Origin: Pelomonas sp052436255
GTDB taxonomy: Bacteria > Pseudomonadota > Gammaproteobacteria > Burkholderiales > Burkholderiaceae_C
Assembly (NCBI GenBank): GCA_052436255.1
Contig: JBQVNP010000142.1
Location: 1-13,499, forward strand
DNA: 13,499 nucleotides
Direction of reading: 5' to 3'
A program made the translations under genes and the position numbers. The notes beneath the pieces were generated by a model. It did no database searches. It saw nothing but the letters and a program-made list of their open reading frames with translations, and was not told the DNA's origin. This document shows, piece after piece, positions 7,923 through 13,499 of the stretch (within the stretch, counting starts at the first letter, position 1; each line of letters opens with the position of its first letter).

Positions 7923-8873
7923 TCAATACTTTCGATTCGGCAATTCCTTCGCCGCCATATCGGCCGTGAACACGCCCTCTTCCACCGTGATCCGCTTCTC
8001 CACCGGCTTCTTCGCCACCACGTCCTTGGCCAGCTGCATCAGCTGCGGCCCCAGCAGCGGGTTGCACTCGACGGTCACGTTCAGCTTGCCCGCCTTCATC
8101 GCCTCGAAGGCGCCACGCACGCCGTCGATGGAAATGATGACGATGTCCTGACCGGGCTTCAGCCCGGCTTCCTCGATCGCCTGGATGGCGCCGATGGCCA
8201 TGTCGTCGTTGTGCGCGTACAGCACGTCGATCTTCTTGTCGCGCTGCTTCAGGAAGGACTCCATCACTTCCTTGCCCTTGGCGCGCGTGAACTCGCCGGA
8301 CTGCGAACGGATGACCTGCAGCTTGGGGTTGGTCTTGATGACTTCCTCGAAGCCCTTCTTGCGGTCGATGGCCGGGGCCGAGCCCACGGTGCCCTGCAGC
8401 TCGACGATGTTCAACGCCGCACCCGGCGTCTTGGCGGCACGCTCCAGCAGCCAGCGCGCCGCCTTGCGGCCTTCCTCGACGAAGTCGGAGCCGATGAAGG
8501 TCACGTACAGCGACGGATCGGCGACCTTGACGGCGCGGTCGGTCAGGATGACCGGGATGCCGGCATTCTTGGCTTCCTTGAGCACCGTGTCCCACCCCGA
8601 CTCCACGACCGGCGAGAAGGCGATCACGTCGACCTTCTGCGCGATGAAGCTGCGGAGGGCCTTGACCTGGTTCTCCTGCTTTTGCTGCGCGTCGGCAAAC
8701 TTCAGCGTCACCCCGGCGGCCTTCGCCGCAGACTTGATGGAAGCGGTGTTGGCGGTGCGCCATTCGCTCTCGGCACCGACCTGGGAGAAGCCCATGACGA
8801 GCGGCGCGGCGTGGGCCGCGAAGACGGGGGCCAGCAAGGCGGCGGCCAGCAGGCTGCGGCGCGGGATGTTCAT
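7923..8873 (-). CDS. ytfQ: Periplasmic sugar-binding protein, YtfQ-like
   Basis: This 316-residue periplasmic binding protein (Peripla_BP_4 fold) is the substrate receptor of the importer. An N-terminal export signal MNIPRRSLLAAALLAPVFAAHA ends near residue 22; its RR-S-L-L hints at Tat export but would also work for Sec. YtfQ hallmarks are GFSQVGAESEWR (28-39), DAQQKQENQ (61-69), TDR (111-113), ELQGTVGSAPAIDRKKGF (158-175), HNDDMAIGAIQAI (221-233) and SIDGV (248-252). E. coli YtfQ binds galactofuranose, and relatives feed L-arabinose importers, so a furanose sugar is the likely ligand; the hydrolases around it point to L-arabinose. The frame is open to 8942, but the start is ATG 8873: GGAG lies six bases ahead and the signal peptide follows at once. 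It leads the importer operon, behind a palindromic operator candidate. Confidence 0.93.
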   Translation of the reverse strand: MNIPRRSLLAAALLAPVFAAHAAPLVMGFSQVGAESEWRTANTASIKSAAKAAGVTLKFADAQQKQENQVKALRSFIAQKVDVIAFSPVVESGWDTVLKEAKNAGIPVILTDRAVKVADPSLYVTFIGSDFVEEGRKAARWLLERAAKTPGAALNIVELQGTVGSAPAIDRKKGFEEVIKTNPKLQVIRSQSGEFTRAKGKEVMESFLKQRDKKIDVLYAHNDDMAIGAIQAIEEAGLKPGQDIVIISIDGVRGAFEAMKAGKLNVTVECNPLLGPQLMQLAKDVVAKKPVEKRITVEEGVFTADMAAKELPNRKY

Positions 8874-8879
8874 GGTTGT

Positions 8880-8883
8880 CTCC
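8880..8883 (-). promoter_or_regulatory. Ribosome binding site that sets the ytfQ start
   Basis: GGAG on the minus strand, six bases ahead of the ATG at 8873. It makes this ATG preferable to the in-frame ATG at 8885 and to longer starts. Confidence 0.7.
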
Positions 8884-8906
8884 ATATCGTGATCTTGTGA
8901 CGGCCG

Positions 8907-8936
8907 ATGGTAGGAAGCCCGGTGATGTGCGACCAA
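8907..8936 (-). promoter_or_regulatory. Weak candidate sigma-70 promoter for the importer operon
   Basis: On the minus strand TTGGTC (8936-8931, three of six to consensus) is followed after 18 bases by TACCAT (8912-8907, four of six). The match alone is weak. The placement is sensible: the only sizeable gap ahead of the operon, with the -35 box inside the palindrome at 8929-8949, as expected for a repressible promoter. Confidence 0.3.
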
Positions 8937-8949
8937 TGACATTTGTCGC
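8929..8949. promoter_or_regulatory. Candidate operator: 21-base near-perfect palindrome
   Basis: The plus strand reads GCGACCAATG, a central A, then CATTTGTCGC. The two ten-base arms are reverse complements except for one pair, so 9 of 10 pairs match. It is centred at 8939, 66 bases from the start of the ytfQ-like gene. The size and symmetry suit a dimeric helix-turn-helix regulator. It lacks the central CG of typical LacI-family sites, so the regulator family is open. It overlaps the candidate -35 box. I did not see a second copy in this window, but the promoter of the endo-arabinanase gene lies outside it. Confidence 0.6.
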
Positions 8950-8983
8950 CGAAAGCATGTCGTTTCCGGTATCGCTCGGCGCC

Positions 8984-9724
8984 TTAGTCTCTCAAGCCCA
9001 GGCTGACCAGGCGCGCATGCTCGCCGCTGCGGCGCAGTTTTTCCAGTTGCTCATCCACCCGGGTCAGCAGCCGGCGCTGCTGGGCGGACTTGTTGAAGGC
9101 GATGAAGGTCGGGTTCTCGGTCAGCGGGTTGGGCAAGGAGCGCACCGAAGGGAACTCGCCGCTGGCCAACAGCGCCTCGCCCGATTGCTCGATGACCACC
9201 GCCACGTCCAGGAAGCCCCGCTCCAGCTTGCCGAAGTTCTGTACATCCGACGCCACCGGCTCGGCCAGGAAGAGGCCGGCGCGATGGGCCGCGTCGAAGG
9301 CGTCGCCGTAGCTCCAGCCACGCAGCACGCCCACGCGCAGACCGCGCAGGTCGTCGATGCGGTCGAACACCCGCAGGCCGCCGCGCCGCGCGTAGATCTT
9401 CAGCGTCTCGACATGCAGCGGCTGGCTGAAGTCGCAGCGCGCCAGGCGCTCGGCCGTGGCGTACAGGCCGCCCACGCCATGCTCGGCGCGCTCCAGGCCG
9501 GCCAGCGCGCGCGTCCACGGCAGGCAGATGACTCGCAGGGGCACGCCGAGCCGGGCGAACACCGCGCGCAGCAGCAGCGGGTAGACGCCGCGCGGCTGAC
9601 CGTCGCGGCCGGCGTACATGAAGGGCGGGTTCTGCACGTCGATGGCGATGACAAGCCCCGTCGTCGCGCGTGCGGCCAGCGGCGCGACGGCGAGGGCCAG
9701 GCAGGTGCGGCGGGTCAGCGGCAT
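8984..9724 (-). CDS. Orphan periplasmic solute-binding protein, SBP_bac_3 type
   Basis: The protein is 246 residues from the ATG at 9724. An export signal MPLTRRTCLALAVAPLAARA (with a Tat-like TRR) is followed by a two-lobed binding fold of the amino-acid-receptor class: GLVIAIDVQNPPFMYAGRDGQPRGVYPLLLRAVFARLG, then LPWTRALAGLERAEHGVGGLYATAERLARCDFSQP, and the hinge block DDLRGLRVGVLRGWSYGD. It lacks a lipobox. No permease or ATPase of the amino-acid type is next to it, so it may serve a remote transporter, present ligand to a sensor, or be a secreted ligand scavenger. The ligand cannot be told from sequence. It follows the GH127/GH146 gene by 36 bases on the same strand and is probably co-transcribed. 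A GTG at 9748 is an alternative start; it would add eight residues ahead of a good signal peptide, so 9724 is preferred. Neither start has a clear Shine-Dalgarno. Confidence 0.8.
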   Translation of the reverse strand: MPLTRRTCLALAVAPLAARATTGLVIAIDVQNPPFMYAGRDGQPRGVYPLLLRAVFARLGVPLRVICLPWTRALAGLERAEHGVGGLYATAERLARCDFSQPLHVETLKIYARRGGLRVFDRIDDLRGLRVGVLRGWSYGDAFDAAHRAGLFLAEPVASDVQNFGKLERGFLDVAVVIEQSGEALLASGEFPSVRSLPNPLTENPTFIAFNKSAQQRRLLTRVDEQLEKLRRSGEHARLVSLGLRD

Positions 9725-9760
9725 GGGGGCAGTTGAAGTCCACCGCACCGCTTCGTCAAG

Positions 9761-12121
9761 CTAACGCAACAAGCGCAGGCCGTAGAGGCCGCCCGCGACG
9801 GAACCCGGCTTGGCGACGAAGCGCACCTCCAGCTTGCCCGCTGCCGCGCGCACCAGGTCGGCCGGCAACGCGATGTCGCGGCTGTACAGCGGCGCGGACT
9901 CGGCGGCCAGCTCCAGCTCGGCCAGCAACTGGCCGTTGACGACGACGTCGAAGCGCCGGCCGGCGTCGCCGCTGGCCAGCGTCAGGCGCAGCGTGCGGGC
10001 CTGCGCTTCGCGGTCGTTCAGCACATAGCTGAACCACTGCTTGGCATGCCGCCAGCGGCCGGCCGGGGCGATGCCGCTCTCGGCGCCCTCGCCCTTGAAG
10101 CCGTGGTCGGATTCGGGCTGCTGCTCGCCGGGGGCGACCTGGTCGATGGTCTGTGCGTCCAGCGCCAGGCGCGCTTGCTCGGCCTTGGCCAGCTCCAGGC
10201 GCAACAGGCTCTGCTGGGCGGGCGTGCTGCGCGCCCAATAGAGCATGTAGCGCGAGTCGTGCAGGCGGAAGAAGGGAATGAGTTGCAGGCTCTCGGCCCC
10301 TGAGTCCGGTTTGGCGCCCTGGATCAGGCCAGGTGCGGTGAAGGTCAGCGGCTGGCCGGGCACGGGCTTGAAGCGGCGCATGAAGTCCGCCTTGTCACTC
10401 ACGAAGACCGGCGCGCTGTCCTGCGGGCAGACGGCGCCATGCGCGATATGGCCCATGCGTGAGCCGTCGGCGCGGAAGTCGAGCTGCTCGCCGGGCTGCG
10501 GCGTCTTGGCGGCCAGCACGATGGGGCCGTGCAGCACGGCCACATGGTTCTTCAGGCCGCGCAGGGGTTCCAGCGTCGTGCGCATCGGCAGCTCGACGTC
10601 GACCTGGTCGCCCGGCTTCCAGGCGCGGCGCAGCTCGACATGGCCGCCGGGCCTGGCCTTGACGGCGACCGGCTTGCCGTTGAGCCTGAGCTTGAGCGCG
10701 CCCGGCGCTACCCAGCCGGGGTAGCGCACTTTGAGCGCGAACGTGCCGGCGCCCTCCACCGTCAGCCGCGTGCGCGACTCATCGGGGAAGCGGGTGGACT
10801 GCGTCAGCTTGATGCCGCGCTCGCGCCAGTCAAGCGTCGACGCGACGAAGAGGTTGACGTAGAGCGAATCGCCGTCATGCGCGTAGATGAACTCGCCGTG
10901 GCGCGCATGGCTCTCTAGCCCCGAGCCGACACAGCACCACATGCCTTCGTGCACCTGCGAGTAGACGCGGTAGTGCTGGGGCCGCATCGGCGTGAAGTAG
11001 ACGAAGCCGCCGTCGCGCGGATGCTGGGAGGCGAGGATGTGGTTGTAGAGGGTGCGCTCGTAGTAGTCGGCATAGCGGCCCTGAGCGGGCGCGGCCTGCT
11101 GCAGCAGCGCCGTCAGCTTGAGCATGTTGTAGCTGTTGCAGGTCTCCGGGCCCTCCACCTCGTTGAGCATGGGCTTGAAGTCGTGGGCCGGGTGGAAATG
11201 CTCCTTGACGCTGTTGCCGCCGATGGCGACCGTGCGCTGATCCACCACCGTGCGCCAGAAGAACTCCGCCGCGCGCCGGCCCTCGTCCTCGCTGGTCAAC
11301 TGCGCGATACGCGCGAAGCCGATGATCTTGGGAATCTGCGTGTTGGCATGCAGCCCGGTGAGCTTGTCCTGGCCGGCCGCCAGCGGCTGCAGCACGGCCT
11401 GATGCGAGAAGCGCCGGGCCAGCGCCAGGTAGCGCAGGTCGCCGGTCATCTCGGCCACGTCGGCCAACACTTCGTTCATCCCGCCATGCTCGGCGCGCAG
11501 CATGTCCTGCATCTGCGCGTCCGACAGCGGCGTCGTCAGGCGCAGCGCCCAGTCGCTCAGGCGGATCAACATCGCCTTGGCGTCGGCGTTGCCGGCATGC
11601 AACCAGGCGTCGCGCAGGCCGGCGAAGACCTTGTGGACGTTGTACCAGGGCACCCAGCGGCCGTTGACGGAGAAGCTGTCGACCTTGAGGTCGCCCTTCG
11701 CCACCTCGCCCCACGCCTTGGCGCCGTCGGGGACGCCGCCGATGTAGCCGTTGCCCAGTGCGTCCTGGCAGCGCTTGAGTTCGCCGACGACATAGTCGAG
11801 GCGCTTCTTCACATCGGCGTCGCCCGTCGACGCCCACATCAGCGCCAGCGCCGACACGTAATGGCCGCCCATGTGGCCGTCCAGGCCGCTGGACTCCCAG
11901 TTGCCGTAGCTGGGGGACTTGGGCGCCAGCCCGGCCTCGCGCAGGAAGGGCGCCAGAAGCCGGTCGGCGTCCAGCGCCATCAGGTACTGCTGGTTGGTGG
12001 CCTGCGCAGCCAGGAAGGGGCCGTCTTGCAGGCGCACGCGGTCGAGCGGGAACGGCTGCGTCGCCGCATGAGCGCCGTGGGCGCAAAGCGCGAGAGCCAG
12101 GGTGGCGAGCAGCCTCTTCAC
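9761..12121 (-). CDS. Secreted GH127/GH146 beta-L-arabinofuranosidase
   Basis: This 786-residue protein has a signal peptide (MKRLLATLALALCAHGAHA), then the DUF1680 (alpha/alpha)6 barrel that defines GH127 and GH146. These are retaining enzymes that use a zinc-bound cysteine nucleophile. The metal/catalytic cluster is visible: Glu326 and Cys328 in EGPETCNSY, and the Cys396-Cys397 pair in MWCCVGSG. Other barrel landmarks are WESSGLDGHMGGHY (75-88), WVPWYNVHKVFAGL and EHGGMNE (211-217). A beta-rich middle domain follows (about 430-545), then a DUF4986-type block (SLQLIPFFRLHDSRYMLYWA, 611-630) and a C-terminal beta domain (about 690-785). Length and the DUF4986 tail fit GH146 better than the shorter bifidobacterial GH127 enzymes. 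It would release beta-L-arabinofuranose from pectic arabinan or plant hydroxyproline-rich glycoproteins. The start is GTG at 12121, one base after the upstream stop, with a G-run about eight bases ahead. Confidence 0.92.
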   Translation of the reverse strand: MKRLLATLALALCAHGAHAATQPFPLDRVRLQDGPFLAAQATNQQYLMALDADRLLAPFLREAGLAPKSPSYGNWESSGLDGHMGGHYVSALALMWASTGDADVKKRLDYVVGELKRCQDALGNGYIGGVPDGAKAWGEVAKGDLKVDSFSVNGRWVPWYNVHKVFAGLRDAWLHAGNADAKAMLIRLSDWALRLTTPLSDAQMQDMLRAEHGGMNEVLADVAEMTGDLRYLALARRFSHQAVLQPLAAGQDKLTGLHANTQIPKIIGFARIAQLTSEDEGRRAAEFFWRTVVDQRTVAIGGNSVKEHFHPAHDFKPMLNEVEGPETCNSYNMLKLTALLQQAAPAQGRYADYYERTLYNHILASQHPRDGGFVYFTPMRPQHYRVYSQVHEGMWCCVGSGLESHARHGEFIYAHDGDSLYVNLFVASTLDWRERGIKLTQSTRFPDESRTRLTVEGAGTFALKVRYPGWVAPGALKLRLNGKPVAVKARPGGHVELRRAWKPGDQVDVELPMRTTLEPLRGLKNHVAVLHGPIVLAAKTPQPGEQLDFRADGSRMGHIAHGAVCPQDSAPVFVSDKADFMRRFKPVPGQPLTFTAPGLIQGAKPDSGAESLQLIPFFRLHDSRYMLYWARSTPAQQSLLRLELAKAEQARLALDAQTIDQVAPGEQQPESDHGFKGEGAESGIAPAGRWRHAKQWFSYVLNDREAQARTLRLTLASGDAGRRFDVVVNGQLLAELELAAESAPLYSRDIALPADLVRAAAGKLEVRFVAKPGSVAGGLYGLRLLR

Positions 12122-12122
12122 C

Positions 12123-13499
12123 TCAACCCCCCGTGCGGATGGCCCACAGCGACACGCCGCCCGCGGACAGTGCGCTGAAGCTCACGACGAACGCGCTCGC
12201 GCTGGTGTTCCATTGCCTGGACAGTACCCCGGCATAGGTGACGCCGCCGCTCACGACGCTGAGCTTGTTGCTGCCCTTGTGCGTCCACGTACCGGTCATG
12301 CCGCCGGTGACGGTGCCATCGGCGTTGAGCATCACGTTGATGGACGCCTTGGTCGTGGCGGTGATGTCCTTGCCGTGGTTGACGAGCTTGTAGCTGCCGG
12401 CCGCCTGCGCCGCGCTGACATCGGCCGTCTGCGCCGGCGTGGCCAGGCTCAGCGGCGCGTAACGCAGCGGCGCGATGACCAGCCAGCCGTCCTCGTTGAG
12501 GTGCATCTCGTGCACGCGGATCTCGTGCAGCTCGCCGGTACCGGGGAAGCGGGTGTGGAAGACGATGAAGTACCGGCCCGTCGCCGCGTCGTAGTAGGCC
12601 GAGTTGTGGCCGGGCGACACATAGCCCAGGGCCGTGCCGGTCTCGCCCGTGGCCAACGCGAACTGGTGGCCGCCCATCAGCTTCATGCCGTGCGGCGCAA
12701 TGCTGGCGTCGTCGAAGACGGTGCCCGCGGCGCCCTTGACGGTAGCCATGTCGGTGCCGGCACCGTCGACGAAGGGACCGTCCGGGTTGCGCGAGCGGGC
12801 AATGCGCACGTTGTAGCCGCCCACCGCGTCGAGGCCGCCGAACGACACGAACAGGTAGTAGTACTGGCTCTCGGGGCTGTAGAGGATGTAGGCGCCCTCG
12901 ATGCGCGCATGGTTGCCGCCCATCAGGTGCTTGCCATAGCCCTGGCCCGCTGGACCTGATGCCGGCAGGCCGGTGGCCGCGTCCAGCTGCATGATGAAGA
13001 TGCCGCCCGAGTAGGAGCCGTAGACCATCCACAGCCTGCCCGTCGTGTCGGCGAACACCGATGGGTCGACGACGTTGGGGTGCCTGGTCGCGTCGTAGAC
13101 AGTGCCGTCCTCGCTCGGCAGGCCCCACTGGCCGGACTTCAGCAGCAGCCGCTTGTTGACATAGGGGCCATCGACCTTGTCGGCCACGGCGATGCCCAGC
13201 GCCGAGCGCGGCGAGTCGCCCTTGCAGGCGTTGTAGTACATCGCGTACTGGCCGCCGGCCAAGCGCGTGACATCGGGCGCCCACAGCGTGGTCGTCTGCG
13301 CCCAGGCCAGCGTCTCGGCCAGCTCGCTGGTGACCTTGTTGCCGAACAGCGGATTGGCATCGTTGACGCCATCGGCCAGCTTGGTCCAGTTCATCAGATC
13401 GGTCGTCCTCGCGGCGGCCAGGTGCGAGCCGAAGACGTAGAACGCGCCGTCGGCACGGATGACCGACGGGTCGTGCACGCCGGCGTTGGCGAAGGCGAT
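12123..13499 (-). CDS. GH43 endo-alpha-1,5-L-arabinanase with C-terminal beta-barrel domain (5' end outside window)
   Basis: The frame is open to the right edge, so the start and signal peptide are missing; 458 residues are visible, beginning IAFANAGVHDPSV. The propeller has the Abn2-like catalytic set (visible numbering): base Asp10 in VHDPSVI, Asp145 in NVVDPSVF, acid Glu201 in ARIEGAYILY, and the metal-site His298 in SPGHNSAYYD. FVSFGGLDAVGGYNVRIARS is also typical of endo-arabinanases. From about residue 363 a separate domain (GSYKLVNHGKDITATT to LWAIR) matches the GH43_C2-type barrel attached to the catalytic domain in Bacillus subtilis AbnB (Abn2). The enzyme would cut alpha-1,5-arabinan backbones. 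The GH127/GH146 gene starts one base after its stop, so the two are co-transcribed. The nearest alternative, an exo-acting GH43, is less likely given the two-domain layout. Confidence 0.9.
   Translation of the reverse strand: MAFANAGVHDPSVIRADGAFYVFGSHLAAARTTDLMNWTKLADGVNDANPLFGNKVTSELAETLAWAQTTTLWAPDVTRLAGGQYAMYYNACKGDSPRSALGIAVADKVDGPYVNKRLLLKSGQWGLPSEDGTVYDATRHPNVVDPSVFADTTGRLWMVYGSYSGGIFIMQLDAATGLPASGPAGQGYGKHLMGGNHARIEGAYILYSPESQYYYLFVSFGGLDAVGGYNVRIARSRNPDGPFVDGAGTDMATVKGAAGTVFDDASIAPHGMKLMGGHQFALATGETGTALGYVSPGHNSAYYDAATGRYFIVFHTRFPGTGELHEIRVHEMHLNEDGWLVIAPLRYAPLSLATPAQTADVSAAQAAGSYKLVNHGKDITATTKASINVMLNADGTVTGGMTGTWTHKGSNKLSVVSGGVTYAGVLSRQWNTSASAFVVSFSALSAGGVSLWAIRTGG

Noticed and set aside
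7555..8958. 467-codon minus-strand frame across the ytfQ-like gene and the palindromic element
   Set aside because: It is an out-of-frame shadow of the ytfQ-like gene that happens to stay open through the element; no domain and poor codon use.
8949..8968. Second inverted repeat next to the operator candidate (GAAA, eight bases, TTTC)
   Set aside because: Only about 12 of 20 positions are symmetric, which is too weak to call beside the 21-base palindrome.
10949..12178. 409-codon plus-strand frame rich in His, Gln and Val
   Set aside because: It is fully antisense to the GH127/GH146 gene, whose catalytic motifs and signal peptide are intact.

Overview
The window is high-GC DNA with very strong G/C preference at third codon positions. 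Its gene content is a stand-alone YtfQRT-YjfF type sugar importer, GH43 and GH127/GH146 arabinan-active hydrolases, UPF0145/YbjQ proteins and an M48 peptidase. Together these suggest a Burkholderiales-like betaproteobacterium that lives on plant polysaccharide, of the Roseateles/Mitsuaria/Rubrivivax kind. The taxon is inferred from style; no rRNA or other marker gene is present.

Layout. Every gene but one is on the minus strand, so transcription runs from right to left. At the right edge is a secreted GH43 endo-arabinanase with a C-terminal beta-barrel domain, cut at its 5' end by the window. One base after its stop comes a GH127/GH146 (DUF1680 plus DUF4986) beta-L-arabinofuranosidase, followed by an orphan SBP_bac_3-type periplasmic binding protein. 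After a 110-base gap holding a near-perfect 21-base palindrome (8929-8949) comes the importer operon: binding protein (ytfQ-like), double ATPase (ytfR-like), two permeases (ytfT-like and yjfF-like) and a small GH43 exo-enzyme. The last three junctions in this run are ATGA or TGATG overlaps. Further down are a stand-alone PAS-domain protein, then a three-gene cassette: a 108-residue YbjQ, a membrane-anchored YbjQ relative, and an M48 metallopeptidase. At the left edge the 3' end of an unidentified plus-strand gene converges on the M48 gene.

How it fits together. The endo-arabinanase would cut alpha-1,5-arabinan outside the cell or in the periplasm. The small GH43 enzyme would trim alpha-L-arabinofuranosyl (or xylosyl) units, and the GH127/GH146 enzyme would remove beta-L-arabinofuranosyl caps. 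The ABC importer would carry the released furanose sugar (L-arabinose or a galactofuranose-like sugar) across the inner membrane. Intracellular arabinose catabolism genes and a dedicated regulator are not in the window.

The most unusual item is a 332-base element (7557-7888) between the ytfQ-like and ytfR-like genes. It has 14-base perfect terminal inverted repeats, two further nested inverted repeats (15/16 and 20/21) and a hairpin in each half. It has no gene of its own and looks like a MITE-like or structured intergenic repeat inside a transporter operon. The palindrome ahead of the importer operon is a strong operator candidate for a dimeric regulator encoded elsewhere.
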